From: Euglena gracilis
Taxonomy: Eukaryota; Euglenida; Euglenophyceae; Euglenales
DNA length: 64,000 bases
Assembly (NCBI GenBank): GCA_039621445.1
Contig: CP154957.1
Location: 34,378,843 to 34,442,842, forward strand
Direction of reading: 5' to 3'
Below, one piece after another: positions 50,681 to 63,013 of the stretch (positions within the stretch are counted from its first letter, which is position 1; the number at the start of each line of letters is the position of its first letter). The notes under the pieces are model-generated. The model made no database searches and was not told the DNA's origin. It worked only from the letters and a program-made list of their open reading frames with translations. Made by a program: the position numbers and the translations under genes.

Positions 50681-51480
50681 ATCTGGGCCTCGGTTTGAGG
50701 GCCCAATCACCATAGCATCAACAATAACTCCATTGGAACGCTCATATCTCACTAAATCACCAAACTCAAAAGAAGATGAGTTCAGAGCCATGGTTCTGTA
50801 CAGAAAATGGCAACCAATTAGCTCCAGAGACGTGAAGTGTGTCAAAAACAATTTACTCTTTTTAGGTACGGGAAAAGTGCGGTTGACACGGGGGGTGTGT
50901 CATGGACAAGGCGTGTCAAGGACAAGGGGGGGGGGATGTACCACTGGGCATTCCAACCCTGAGAAAGGAGGTTTGGCCCAAATTCCTTGGCCAAAAGTTT
51001 GATCGCCAGAAGCTGGTGCCACAGGAAGAGGTGCTGGGAGGTGGCCCGAAAATTCGTTGGGTTTGCCATCGAAGGTCAACTCCCCACCCACCACCCGGCA
51101 GTTCCAATCAGCCCTGCCAGAGGAGAAAATGGCAGGTTGTAATAACAACACAATAAAAACACAAGAACGCCAGTAGGGTTTCACACCACCTGAAATGGAA
51201 AAAGTCTGAATGTCCCAACCAGAGCAGCTCAATCGAACCAAACCCGGCTCATCTGGTCATCATCCCTCCGTCACCAGGGTGACCATTCAGCAACCAGAGC
51301 CAGGCACAAGTTCCCCCCTCCCCAGTGATGGGGGGGGGGGGCGGTCCAGCCCAAACCCCTTTGGTTCCACCACCGAAGCAGTGGAACCAAAGTGGAACAG
51401 TGGAAGCACCCTTCCCAGTTGAAGCCTAGGGAGAGTTACCACAAAAATGGAATTCCGGTTTCGGGGGAACAAATGTCAAC

Positions 51481-51615
51481 TTAAAAAGAAGCCTTTTCGG
51501 CACCTTTGGCAGTGACGGGGCTGGGCACGCTGTGGTGGGAATGGAGGTTTTGTTGGCAGTGGGAGTCCAGCTTGGAGCAGTCCAGCGTGCCACACTCCTC
51601 GATCTGGATGGTGGT
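51481..51615 (-). CDS. Zinc transporter C-terminal exon
   Basis: Joined as [14 protein letters not shown], then [20 protein letters not shown] and [14 protein letters not shown]-stop. TTIQIE is the CDF C-terminal strand; the canonical HTTIQIE fixes the splice offset. The TAA stop lies within GGCTTCTTTTTAAG, which equals a MITE-A terminus, so the stop may be element-derived or intronic. Confidence 0.82.
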   Translation of the reverse strand, partial: TTIQIEECGTLDCSKLDSHCQQNLHSHHSVPSPVTAKGAEKASF

Positions 51616-54600
51616 GGTGGCAGAGAAATCTTCGAAAAGGGAGGAAGCGAAAGAGACAGTCAACCAAACCACCACGTGGAGCCAAGGAGAGACGCAGAAT
51701 GATGGGGAACCTCAACATTTCAAACCGGTCAAACTGGTGTCTTTGTTCAACCTCAATGGATGTGTGTCACTTCCAAATGACTCCTCTTTGGTTTGTCATT
51801 TGGTTGGTTCAACAACCCGGTGAGGGGGGAGCAGGGTTTGATATAAGGGCAGGTGGGGGTCCGAACCCCCCCTGCGGTCCAGCAGGGGGGGGGCAGGGAT
51901 GGATGGGAAGCCTTGAGGGGGAGGGTCTCCCCCCCCACCGACACGGAGGGGGGGGGTCGGACCCCCCCTCCTACCTCGAAATTGAGGGGGGGGGGCGAAA
52001 TTTTTCGATTTCACGGACGGGCAAAGGGCCGGAAATTGGGTCGAAATCGGTCAAAAACCCCTGATTTTTCTTTGAAAATCGATCCAAAATGCTCATTTTT
52101 GAATTTTTTTGAACATTTTTTTTGGGGGGAAAACACCAACACATCAAAAAATGGCAATATGTCCAAAAGTCAGCAAAAGGGGTATTTTTGCTCATTTTCC
52201 GGCGCTGCGCGCCGGAAGAAAATTTTCTGCTATTATTGGCACCTGTCAAGGAGGGGGTCCGGACCCCCCCTCCCAACATCTAGGGGGGGTGGTCCGGACC
52301 CCCCCCCCCTACCACCTATGCCCGGGCTCCGGGGGTGCCCTCCTGAGTGGTGCTTGTGTACGCCCACAGCTGGAGGCACTGCGCGGCAACGCGGGGCACA
52401 ACAACTCCAACTCCAACTCCCCCTACCACCTACCTCAATACCGAAAGGCTTCCCATCCATCCCTGGGGGGGGGGGGACCCTTCCCCACCTAAACAGTGGC
52501 GTGGTCTGGGTGACCGATTGTCAGTCACCCGGTGATTTGCACCAGGCCGAAAATTTTTGACAACCCCCCCCAAAACGGCTCAAAGTGCTATTCTGGGCAC
52601 TTTTTGGGCAAAAATTTGGCAAAAATGCAAAAACTTTTCGGCGCAAAGCGCCGGAAGGAAAAACTTGACCTTTGGGGGGGGTTCCGGGCATCCCTTGGGG
52701 TCGAGTAGTGTTGAGTAGTCGAGGAGAGTGGGGTTAGTGCATGAATGGGTGTGGGTGTGCGCTTGTGTGTGTGTGGGTGTGTTTTGTTGAACAACCTTCC
52801 CACATGATGACCTCCTGTTTCTGGAGCTTCATTTTGGCGGATCCAGAGAATGAAAAATTTTAACCCCCCCCACAGGTTCAATATAAGGAGGGTGTAGGGG
52901 GTTTAGGTGGGCCCCCTCTTGGACCAGAGGGGGGTCCGGACCACCCACCTGCCAGGGGGGGCAAATCCATTTCTTACAAAAGCAAACCAAACAATTGGGT
53001 TTCATTTTGAAACTCACTCCCCAAATCTTTTGTATGATTTGTTCCATTTCCCCCCCAGAGGTTTTGTCCAAGGTGTCTGGCAACTCTTCTCTGAGCGTGT
53101 TGGATGCCGAAGGAGTCGTGCAACATCTCCTGGGCCCGGTGGAGGATGTCACACGTATTGAGCTTGCTGCCGGGGTCGGAAACAGAAGGCGGCATCAACG
53201 TCAACGGAGAGCAAACAAAAATGTATCCAGCCCGCTGCTGCCGGTGAGGGCTCCACCAGGGTTGTCCAGGAAAGCCTGGAGGGGCACACACCCAAACAAC
53301 CCATCATCATCCCACAGCTGGACACAGAATCGGACGCCCCCTGACCCTGCGTGAGGTGCACTGCCAGAGCAACCTTCCCGCTGCCGTTATTGGTCCTCCC
53401 CGACCCTGCGCAGAGCAGAGCGAGCGGCTGTCAAAAGACAAAAATGGAAACACGAACACTTTCATTCCAAAGATTGTCGCCATCCTGTTTTAGTGGTTCG
53501 ACCGTTAGGGGGCTTTTGCGGTGTCCGAAACATTTGCCCCGGAAGAGCCCAGTCAGCCCCACGCCCGGGCAACTGCCCAAAGCATCGACCTCTCCAAAAA
53601 AAAATGGGGCTGGGCAGATTGGCATTAACCCACAGGTGTTTCTCCCCCATCGTGCAAGACTTTTTTGTTATTCTTGTGTTCTTTATCAACTTGAAACTTG
53701 AACTTCCTCCCATCCCCTGGAGATTCTCCGAAAATGGTTGAAGACGGATGGATGGGGGGGGGGGACACACCTTAAGCAGTGGTATAGCTGCCACCCATCG
53801 ACCCCTGGGGTGGGGGCTTGAACCACTTTGGGGAGGGGGGCAATTTTGGGTTTCTTATATTCGGCACTTCGCGCCAAAAATTCAGGAAACCCCAAGTTCA
53901 ATCTCCAATCTGTTTTCCAATCCCTTGGGATCATTGCCCTTGGGATCATTTGAAATCACAGGGGGGAAATAAAGCTAAAAAAAATTGGCTGACAAAAATT
54001 GGAGCTGGAATCAGTCAATGGTCTCGGCACACCGAACAGAAATACTTGAAATATTCGAGGCCTCGGGCAAAAATCCCAGTGAAAAAAACTGGGGATTCCC
54101 AAAAACATGCAATTTTGGATATTTATGGGACAATATTAGGAATTCATGCCCCTCAAAATAAGATTCAAAAATGAAAAAGCAGACTTAAAAAAGAAAATTA
54201 GATCAGAATCAAACTAGGAGTTACAAACTCAAAAAGTCGCAATGTCCAGGTCTCAAATTGGGAACCCCCTCCAAATTGGCACCAGTTCTGAAAACAACAG
54301 GGAAATCACGGGGAAAATTTTGGAGGCATCGGCCAAAAAGATGCAAAAAAAATGGATTTAAAACCCCTTGCTTTGTTTGCAGATCTGCAGCAGCTTTGGC
54401 TCACAAGAGATTTCTGGCCAGATACATTTGCTTTTCAGGTTTCCAACCATTTACGTCTGACAGAGTGCCTCATTATTCAAGCCCTCACTCCTGTACAATT
54501 GTGAGTTCAACAGTGGACCTCCAATATAAGGGCTTTTTTCTTTTCAGCCCGAAACGCCGGGGTTCCCCCCCCCCTGTCTGAGCACCACCGCCCTGGTTCG

Positions 54601-57600
54601 GACCATATTTTGGCAAATTAAGCGCCCCCCCTATTCTTACCCACCTTTTCCGGTTCTTAAACAAAGGGGGAGGTAAAGAATTTCGAGGAAATCCCAATAG
54701 CCCCCCCCCCCAACTGTCCGTATAAAGGCATTTGGATGCAAAAATCAACAACATCTCACCAAATCAGGCTTCAAAGGTTTCCTAGATTTTGAAGGTCTCG
54801 AGAAACTTCTCTAAAAACCGCACATAAAATAAGCCTCCCCGAGAAGATGACCTTTAAAAAGATAAGTCAGAACTGGGGGGGGTGCTTAGCCAAGGGTGGT
54901 GGGGGGGTCATGTATTTGGAAAATTCTCCTGGATGTTTCTTGGGCTTTCAACATTCCTTCCAGCCTTGAGTGTAATTGGCCTTGACTGCCACTTGTTGTG
55001 TATCAAGCCACACCAATGCTCCAGATGTGAAGGTCATGGACCTCCCGCACTCCTGGAACGCTGTACAGCCTGTCTGCCACTTCGTCGGGGTCCAGTCCAA
55101 CTGGGGTAGATCAGGGACGGACCGAAAAGGATGGCGAAGAAAAATGAAAAAGAATCCTCTCATCAATAATTTATCTTACCCCCCCCCCTATGTCCAATGA
55201 CCGGTAACCTCTGTCCTCTGACCGGGGGGGTGGTCGTTGGACATAGGGTAGTGACCAAAAAGGTGTCCTCTGACCGGGGGGGTGGTCGTTGGACATGGGG
55301 TCAAAAGAAAGTTGGTGGGTACCCGGGTCCCTACCCACCCAAAAATGCCCAAATTTTCCCTTCCGGCGCTTTGCGCCGAAAATTTTGGGCAATTTTGACA
55401 AATTTTTGTCCAAAAAGTGTCAAAAATGGCACTTTGGCCAAATTTTTGGCCAATTTTTGGGCAAAATTTTTCGTCCCGGCGCTTCACGCCGGGACCAAAA
55501 ATTTGGTCAAACCTCCGAAAAGGTATCCTCTGACCGGGGGGGTGGTCATTGGACATAGGGGGGTCGTTGGACATAGGGGGGGGGTAAATAAGACAAGAGA
55601 AGTGATCTGTTTATTCATTTGGAAGAAGACAAACAAAACCGAAACAGCCCGACAGCAATGACAAAGGAAGAACGGGAAATCCGTAAATTGATTGCAGAAA
55701 TGCGCAAGCAAAAGAGACAAGCAACATAAACAAAAAAATGAACAATTGTGACAAAACAGATGATAAATGATGTTTTGGAGCAACCACTTTTTGGAGCAAA
55801 CAGCATCAATGTTGTAAAAAGATCTGGAGGACAAGTTTGATTTTTGCTTCAATCCATCCCTGGAAGCCTTCCATCAAAATGGTCGTGGTCTCCTTCAGGA
55901 TGGGGAAAGTAGTGAAAAGCAAAAGCAGGGCCTCACACTGAAAAGGGAATTGGCAAGAGCCAAACAAACACTTGACCGGAGAAAAGCTGGTGTTTTCAAC
56001 ATCTTAAAAAAGGATTGGGGATCCTCTCAGTGGATATTTTCCATACCCCCCCCCCCGGCTCATTGGACTGGGCCATGTTGGCCCCACAGGCCGGGGGCCA
56101 ACTTCGGGGGGAGGGGGGCATGTTGACTCCGGCAGCCAAGGGGGGCCAACGAGCCGCCAAGCCAATAAGCCTCAAAAAGCGGGGTCCATGTCAGCCAGGG
56201 GGCCAACTGGGGGGGGGGAAGGGCAACAGTCCCAAAGCAAAATTATTGGTGTTTAAGACAGAACCCATCCGGATCTATCTTGCATTTACGTGAAATGAAC
56301 TTTGCTTTTGGAAGTTGGTGGATCTGAAAGAAATTCCAGTGCCAAGTTGAATATCGATGGCGCGGTAGCTCGTTGCCCCCCCCCCCTCACCCAGCTGTTG
56401 GGGTCAACATTTCCCAAAAGCCTTTCAGAGAAGCATAGATTATGTGTTCACCAGCAATGGGAGCTGCCCTGAGCACAAGGATTGAGAACAGGTAGGTGCA
56501 GATTGGATCGAGGAACCACCACTCCTTGTTGTACCAAATGAGCAGAGCGGCGCACAAGACGCCAACCGTCTGCACCAGGTCCCCAATGACGTGGATGGTG
56601 GCCGCGCGGACGTTCACGTTACCTGAAGAAAAGTAGATCTGCCATTGGGCATAATAGAATTATCCCTTCTTTTGGGGGAAAATACTGACAGGTAGAGTTC
56701 TTGGGCTGCAAAACACAATTCTGTCACACCTAGCGTATGAAATGTTTGCACATGGCTGGCAAAAATATTTGCCCCAACCTGTGAAAATTTCTGCCCAGCG
56801 TCCTCAAAAAATTTTGCCCAAAGGTCTCAAAAATTTTCGCACTGCGTCCCAAAAATATTTGCACTTGTTCCGAAAAAATTTGCCCTCCGTCATTTTATTT
56901 TTGTACAATGAAAAAAAGCCTTTCACTGCGCAATGGAAAAAGATACACTCCGGTTGAAGTTTCAAGGGTTTCAAAGGTACACCCGATCCAAACACAAAAT
57001 TTTTCGGAACGGAAGCAAATATTTTTGGGATAAGGTGCAAACATTTTTGATGAAGTGCAAACAAATTGGTGGCATGTGCAAACATTTTTGAGATAAAATG
57101 CAAAAATATCGACCAGTGCAAAAAAAATTGAAAAAAATTGACTGGAAATGCAAAAATATATGGTGTGAAGTGCGAAAAACTCAGACGCCGAGACCCCCTC
57201 CCCCCCCCCCGGATTTATCAAACCCAGCCTGGTCACTGCGTGAGCAAACGCAACTCGGCGCAGTGCAACTAACTTTTCAAGACCACCTGTGGGAAGGGGG
57301 GGTCGGCCTTGCCTGAAAAGTCAGCCGGGCGAGTGAGTATTCTATGGAGCCATCCAAAAAAATGGCTGCCGTTGTCTCTCAGGCGAAAGACCAGCATTGT
57401 GTTGGATTTTGCTTCACAGGAATTGAAGAAATTTCACAGAAAGCAACAACGCTCCAGTAATGTGCATGGGTGGGTGAGTGTCGATGATGCCTGTGTCTTG
57501 GACAAAGGTGACAAAGGGTGAGGGAGGCATGACGGCTTTCCTTTCCTGGGGATGAGGTGCATTTTGGCTTGGGCGACGCCCTGTGCTGGAAGGAGAGGGG

Positions 57601-60600
57601 AGAGGGGACAGGAACGCTAGGCGGCACACCTCGGTCACCGGATTTCTTCCCCCCGTGACCATGCCCGTGCCCATGGTCATGCTCGTCGTCGTGGTCGTCA
57701 TGATCGTGGCCCTCGCCGTGGCTGTGGCCGTGCCCGTCGTCATCCCCGTGGCTGTGGCCGTGTCCTCCGCCGTCCCCGTGGCTGTGGCCGTGTCCCCCGC
57801 CACCCCCGTGGCTGTGGCCGTGGTGGCCCAGCAGGCCCAGCATGATGAGGTTCACGAGCAGGCCCAAGGAGGCGGTGACCAGCATGATGAAGCCGTTGAT
57901 CTCCTTGTCCCGGGAGATGAGCCGCTGGGTTGCCTCGTTGACCAGCCAGAGCGTGAGAGGAAGGCGGCCACTTGGGGATGTCAAACGACGGGTACGATGC
58001 GAGAATGGCCGTGGATTGGGTGATATAAGGGCAGGTGGGGGGGTCGGACCCCCCTCCGGCTACTCCCCCTTTTTCATCACCTGGTCGTACAACCTACAAC
58101 CCCTGGTCAGGGGTTGCAGGTTGGGGGGGGGGGGTGGCCACCCCTCCCAGTCAGGGATTGTAGGTGGGGGGGGGGGGTGCGGCCACCCCTCCCGGTCAGG
58201 GGTTGTAGGAACCCAGTCGGTGGGCAAATACCAGGGGGGGGAATCTGACTGGGAAGAATTGCCAATGGGAAAAATTCTGCTGGGATAAATATTGGACGAA
58301 TCCTTAAAATGCCGGGAAAAATCCTGAACGCTCGCTTAAACCAGGCAGGAAAAAAATATTGGACAGCTGAAAAAAAAACCGCAAAGGTTTTGCGCCGACC
58401 AGCAGTTGAATGAGAAAGCATCGCTGCACCTGGTGAAACCAAACTGAAAGCGTACATTCCGCTGTGGTGATAAGACACAAAGACACAAAGCACAGATACA
58501 CAGCGGTTTCTGGCACGCAACTTATGCACAGGGTCTCTTTGGAGCGGAGTGCACGCTGTGGGCTAACGCTTCAAAGGGGCTTGGGGCGGTTGGGAAGGAC
58601 AGCTTCCTGGCAGGGTTGTTTTTTTTCTGTCCCTTGGGTTTTGATTGCAAGCAGACATAAAAAAACGTGAAATTCACAAAATACTTTTGAATTTCCCCCT
58701 AAATAACAGGTGAGCAACACTCACGTGAATATCAAATGACTGCCAATTGTGGGATTGGATGTTTTCCACAAAAAAGAGCAAAGGCAGGAGGTACAACACC
58801 GATCTCTGCGAGGAAGAAATATTCCTGCTGCAAATCGGCGCGCAGCGCCGAAGATTTTTTTTGGGGGGTCATTCACTGGAGGAAACTGGACTTTCCTTAA
58901 ATCTTCTGGACGGATCCTTAAAAGGCGGGAAAAATCCTGGACAAAATTTCGTCCAGAATTTTTCCCACAACATTTTTTCCCTTACAAATTTCTCCCCCCC
59001 CGGTACAACAATTTTTCAAAGCCACCAACAACCCCTGACCAGGAGGGTGGTCGTACGCACCCCCTCACCTGCAACCCCCGACCGGGGGGGGGGGCAAAGG
59101 GGGGGCAGGGGGGCATTGGGGGGGGGGGGCACCCCCCACCTAAACGGCGTGGTCTGGGTGACCAATTTTCGGCCCCGCGCAAAGCGCCGGACCGAAAAAT
59201 TTCTGACCAGGGTGTGACGTAGAGCCGAGCTCTTTGGGAGACCACCCCCAGCCGGCATGGCCCGGCCCAGCCTGGCCCGGCGGCGCAGCGCGGCCCGGCG
59301 GCCCGGCCGGTCCGGCCGGGGCATGGGACAGGGGGTTGAAAAACGCTTATTTTCGGTTCAAAAACAGGTTTTCCAGGTCCAGGAGGTCAAAAAACATCGT
59401 TTTAGGCAAAAAAAATTTGCGCTTTTTTTCAACTTTTTTGACCCGAAAATGACCCAAAATCCAAAGGATTCAGGCCAAAACCGGGGGACCAGGGGTCTAA
59501 AAATGCTCATTTTCGGCCCCAAAATAATTTTTTCAGGTCCGGGAGGTCAAAAAACATGGTTTTGGGCAAATAAAAAATTTTCAAAAATTTTCGACTTTTT
59601 GACCCAAGTACACCGGCGAGGCCCCAACCAGGGGGCATGGGGGGGGGTCCGGGTCGGAAAATTTTTTTTCGCTCAAAAACACTTTTTTGATGTTCTGAAG
59701 TGAAAAAAGAATGTTTTTGCGCGAAAATTTTTTTTCAAAATTTTGGGTCCCGACCAACCACCCCCCCTCGCCCAGCCGCCCTCGGACCCCCCGCAGGGGT
59801 CCGTCCCCGAATACCCAAAAATGGCCCAAAATCGTACAACCAGGCCCCGGGAACCCCAAAAAAACGGTCAAACCCCCCCCAAACCTCATGATTGACCCCC
59901 TGGTTTGGGTCCCAACTCCATGTCTGCCCGAGATACGGCCAATTTACGGTTTCGGGCCCCGAACGGGCCCAAAATGGCCAAAACTGGCAAAACTGGCCCA
60001 AAACCCCAAAACGGCCGTATCTCGGGCATGGCGAGGAGTTGGCCCAAACCGCGCATACCGATCGATCGGGCGTCCCAAAGTTGTGGAATGACGTCCTCTT
60101 TGAACTCGCACGTTTTCGCGATGAAAATTGCAAAAAAATTTTTTAAAAAACCAAAACACGGGAAAAAAAAACGGGGGGGAGATCTCCGGCGGGGAGGGCG
60201 GGTGAAAGGGCTCTGGAGAAAAGGAGGGATCAAATAGGATCACTTTGGGGGTCCGGATATCAAATGGGGGGTGGGGGGGGGGGGGGGGGGGGGGGGGGCC
60301 GGGGGGGGCGGGGGGGGGGTGGAGGTGGTAAGACGACTAGGGGAGGATAAGAGCTCAGGGCTCTTGTGGAATGACGCTCACTTCGACTCCGCAGCCGAGA
60401 TATTTTGAAATCGATTTTTTGACCCAAAATGACCCTCATTTCCCCGGAAAAACAGTATTTCCGGCCAGATCTCCGGCGGGGATTTGCCCAAAAAACTAGG
60501 GATCGTTTTGGCTATTCACTTTGGGGGTTTGACCAATCACATGGATAATTGGGGGGCCCACCTACTCAGGGGCGGGGGGGGGGCGGGGGGTCGAGCTCAG

Positions 60601-63004
60601 CTTCGCTCTTACTCTAAAAGATAAGAGCTCAGCGACGGGGTGTGAAGTGGCTGGGGCTCTTTGGCGACCACCGGTGGCCCAGCCAAAACGCTCATTTGGC
60701 TCGAAAAAACAGTTTTTGGGGGTCCGGGAGTCAAAAACATCGTTTTGGGCAATTTTTTTCTTCGATTTTTTCGACTTTTTTGGCCTGGTTTTGACCCAAA
60801 GTCAATGGGTTGGCGGCCCAAAACGGGGCGCTGGCGGGTCGAAAAAAGCTCATTTTCGGCTCAAAAACACCTTTGGTGCGTCGGGGAGGTCAAAAAACAT
60901 GGTTTTGTGCAAAAAAAATATTCGATTTTCTTCGACTTTTTTGGCCCGGTTTTGACCCAAAATCAATGGGTTGGCGGCCCAAAACGGGGGCGCTGGAGGG
61001 TCGAAAAACGCTCATTTTTGGCTCGAAAACACTTTTTGGGGGTCCATCAAAAAAAACACTTGGCAAAAAAAAATCGGATTTTTTTCGACTGACCCAAAAA
61101 TAAGTCCACCCCCCCCCAAACAAACCTCAAAACACCCCCCACAAAAAAAAGAATGTTTTTGAGCGAAAAAAAAATTCAAAATTTTGGGTCCCGACCTAAA
61201 CCCCCCCCAAAAATAAGACCCCCCCCCAAAAATAAGACCCCCCCCAAAATAAGACCCCCCCCCCAAAATAAGACCCCCCCCCAAAATAAGACCCCCCCCA
61301 AAAAAAAGACTCCCCCCAAAAATAAGACCCCCCCTGGGCCGATCGAGCAAAAATCCAAAAATAAGACCCCCCCATAAATAAGACCCCCCCTGACGGCGCG
61401 AAGCGCCGGGGACGGTGAAAATTTTCCCTGAGAAATTGCCAAAAACCCAAATTTCACACACAAAAATGATGAAATTTCAAAAATTTTCAGATTCTTGAAG
61501 TGCAAAAAAAACATGCTAAATGTCAACTTACACAAATTTACACATGGCGCGAAGCGCCGAAGGAAAATTTTTAGTGTTTTTGGGAACCTGAAAAATGATG
61601 TTTTTTTCGGGCCCGGGTCGGTCAAGAAAAAATCCAAAAATAAGACCCCCCCCAAAAATAAGACCCCCCCTGGAGGTTTCCAGCAACGGACCCAAAAATA
61701 AGACCCGGGTCTTATTTTTGGGGGGGGTTTACCACCCTACCCCCCCTCGCCCAGCCGCCCTCACAGCGCCCGGTGGGGTCCCCGAATACCCAAAAATGGC
61801 CCAAAATCGTACAACCAGGCCCCGGGAACCCCAAAAAACGGTCAACCCCCCCCCATACCTCATGATTGACCCCCTGGTTTGGGTCCCAACTCCATGTCTG
61901 CCCGAGATACGGCCAATTTACGGTTTCGGGCCCCGAACGGGCCCAAAATGGCCAAAACTGGCAAAACTGGCCCAAAACCCCAAAACGGCCGTATCTCGGG
62001 CATGGCGAGGAGTTGGCCCAAACCGCGCATACCGATCGATCGGGCGTCCCAAAATTGTGGAACGACGTCCTCTTTACTTTTTCGTAACTCCGCAGCGTTT
62101 TCGAGATATTTTGAAATTTTCGATTTTTTGACCCCAAAATGACCCTGCAATTTCCCCGGAAAAAAAAAACGGTACACAACTTTTTTGCTCGGGCCAGATC
62201 TCCGGACCGGCGGGGAGTTGCGGGTAACCTAAGAGCTCTGGAGAAACTAGGGATCGTCCTCTAACCTATAAGCTATTCACTTTGGGGTCCAGAAAATCCA
62301 ATCACATGGACAATCCTCGAGGGCCCGGACCTACTCAGGAGGGGGTGGGGGGTGGGGGTGGGGGGGGGCGGGGGGCGGGGGGGGGGGCGGGGGGGTCCGA
62401 CCCCCCCGTCACCGGGGTGGTAAGCTTCGCTCTTACTCTAAAGAGATAAGAGCTCAGCGACCCCCCCCAAACGGCCAAAAGTGGCATGTGAAGCACTTTC
62501 TGGGGGGAAAAAAATTGGTCAAAAAGAAACGCAAAATGCCTGAAGGAATTATGACCTTTTGGAACCCGGGCACCCCCCAGGGTCGGTACGGGCCCTTCCT
62601 GGAAGGTGGGTGGGTCCGGACCCCCCCGGGGCAGGTGGGGGGGACACCCCCCACCAAAACCCCGTATACCCTCCTGATGTCGAACCCTGATGTCAATACT
62701 TGGTGTGCAACTTTGTATTTTTGAAATCTTTTGTGCGCCTTCCAAACAATTCACATGGACACAGTTGAGCCAGTCACACATTTGTTAAATATGAAATCAA
62801 GACGACGTCAAACATTCACCATCAAACGTTTTCGCACTGTCATTCCAACACGTTTCAAGTTCTATGGCAGGGGGGGGTCCAATCAATGAATTCTTGTACC
62901 AAGCAAAGCAACGCCATCTCTGCATCACTCCTATGGCAGCCCTGTCAGAAACCACACCAAAAAGATGGAGAACATGGCCCCCATGATCTCTGCACGATGA
63001 AATC
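51481..63004 (-). CDS. Cation-diffusion-facilitator zinc transporter (ZnT type), 5' end outside the window
   Basis: CDF/ZnT family proton-coupled Zn2+ exporter of six membrane helices with a cytosolic C-terminal domain. Seen in order: [18 protein letters not shown] (TM3 region), [20 protein letters not shown] (TM4), a long His/Asp-rich loop (HGHSHG repeats, then [19 protein letters not shown]), [20 protein letters not shown] with the HxxxD metal site of TM5, TM6 with [29 protein letters not shown], and FGIQHTTIQIE, both hallmarks of the C-terminal domain. The His-rich TM4-TM5 loop places it near ZnT2/3/4/8-like members. Introns mix nonconventional (three) and GT-AG (one certain). One junction (55014 to 53222) is unresolved and the 53.2-kb exon shows an apparent frameshift. 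Confidence 0.9.
51832..52340 (+). mobile_element. Family-B MITE relative
   Basis: CAGGGTTTGATATAAGGGCAGG left end, GGCGCTGCGCGCCGG palindrome and poly-C/G runs. No clear right end. A further B left end (CAGGTTCAATATAAGGAGGG) is at 52873. Confidence 0.6.
53097..53222 (-). CDS. Zinc transporter exon with apparent frameshift
   Basis: Upstream part reads [10 protein letters not shown] in one frame. From about 53185 the family-consistent reading [31 protein letters not shown] is one base off. Both frames are open across the switch. Either a sequencing indel, a real frameshift, or a misplaced exon start. The 3' edge is three bases before CAGAGAAG. Confidence 0.75.
55014..55106 (-). CDS. Zinc transporter exon, C-terminal domain
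   Basis: [31 protein letters not shown]. The CDF signature VHDLHIW is exact. It begins five bases after CCCTG; the join gives [12 protein letters not shown] in frame. The donor AGCATTG|GTGTGG looks conventional. Confidence 0.88.
55178..55586. mobile_element. Inverted-repeat element, TATGTCCAATGACC ends
   Basis: Starts CCCCCCCTATGTCCAATGACC-like and ends with the complement GTCATTGGACATAGGGGG. Internal copies of CCTCTGACCGGGGGGGTGG occur several times, and GGCGC-TTT-GCGCC and GGCGC-TTC-ACGCC palindromes are inside. Flanks share TTA/TAA only. Confidence 0.65.
56401..56622 (-). CDS. Zinc transporter exon, TM5-TM6
   Basis: [80 protein letters not shown] supplies the HxxxD zinc ligands. The acceptor TACTTTTCTTCAG|GTAACG is conventional; the exon ends by rule before CAGCTGGG. 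Confidence 0.9.
57639..57941 (-). CDS. Zinc transporter exon, TM4 and His-rich loop
   Basis: [40 protein letters not shown], then HGHSHG repeats and [19 protein letters not shown]. The rule-based join to the TM3 exon (VWFL|NEATQRL) is in frame but leaves TM3 about five residues shorter than usual. The 3' end is a conventional donor AAATCCG|GTGACC. Confidence 0.88.
58040..58210. repeat. Three-fold GGTCAGGGGTTGTAGGT repeat
   Basis: Units of CCACCCCTCC(C/G)GTCAGGG(G/A)TTGTAGG around poly-G runs. Similar CCTGACCAGG words are at 48748-48775 and 59033-59090. Confidence 0.75.
59330..59700 (+). repeat. Repeat R4 units (CTCATTTTCGG...GTCAAAAAACATGG)
   Basis: AAACGCTCATTTTCGG, GGTC(C/G)GG(G/A)AGGTCAAAAAAC and TTTTGGGCAAAAAA recur about every 150 bp. 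More units are at 60688-61090. Confidence 0.85.
59755..60100 (+). repeat. Segmental duplication R5, copy 1
   Basis: About 345 bp nearly identical to 61735-62082, including CGTACAACCAGGCCCCGGGA and ATGCCGAGATACGG-type words. Embedded inverted words GAGATACGGCC...GGCCGTATCTC. Non-coding despite parallel open frames in both copies. Confidence 0.9.
60688..61090 (+). repeat. Repeat R4, tandem block
   Basis: Two and a half units of about 155 bp: CGAAAAACGCTCATTTTCGG through GGTTGGCGGCCCAAAACGGG. Confidence 0.88.
61195..61735 (+). repeat. Repeat R3, third copy
   Basis: Expanded AAAATAAGACCCCCCCC array, GGCGCGAAGCGCCGGGGACG and GGGAACCTGAAAAATG core as in the 41-kb copy. Confidence 0.88.
61735..62082 (+). 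repeat. Segmental duplication R5, copy 2
   Basis: Nearly identical to 59755-60100; it diverges after GGAA(C/T)GACGTCCTCTTT. Confidence 0.9.
62948..63004 (-). CDS. Zinc transporter exon, TM3
   Basis: 57 bp: (G)[18 protein letters not shown]. It starts five bases after CCTG (63010-63013) with phase that would complete FG-FHRAE, the family consensus. It ends three bases before CAGGGCTGCC. Confidence 0.8.
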
Positions 63005-63013
63005 TCTGCCAGG

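Larger units (their letters stand above)
43796..51480. other. Repeat-rich interval downstream of the zinc transporter
   Basis: No gene supported. It holds elements F1, B1 and R2 and microsatellites. A faint possible exon at 51060-51120 (minus, WNCRVVGGELTFDGKPNEF) has no family match. Confidence 0.4.

Noticed and set aside
57583-58023. Plus-strand frame rich in VAVAVAV (146 codons)
   Set aside because: Antisense shadow of the His-rich loop of the zinc transporter.
59711-62131. Parallel 100-180-codon frames in the two R5 copies, suggesting a duplicated gene
   Set aside because: Open on both strands, proline/glycine-rich, no domain, and the duplicated unit contains inverted repeats typical of non-coding elements.
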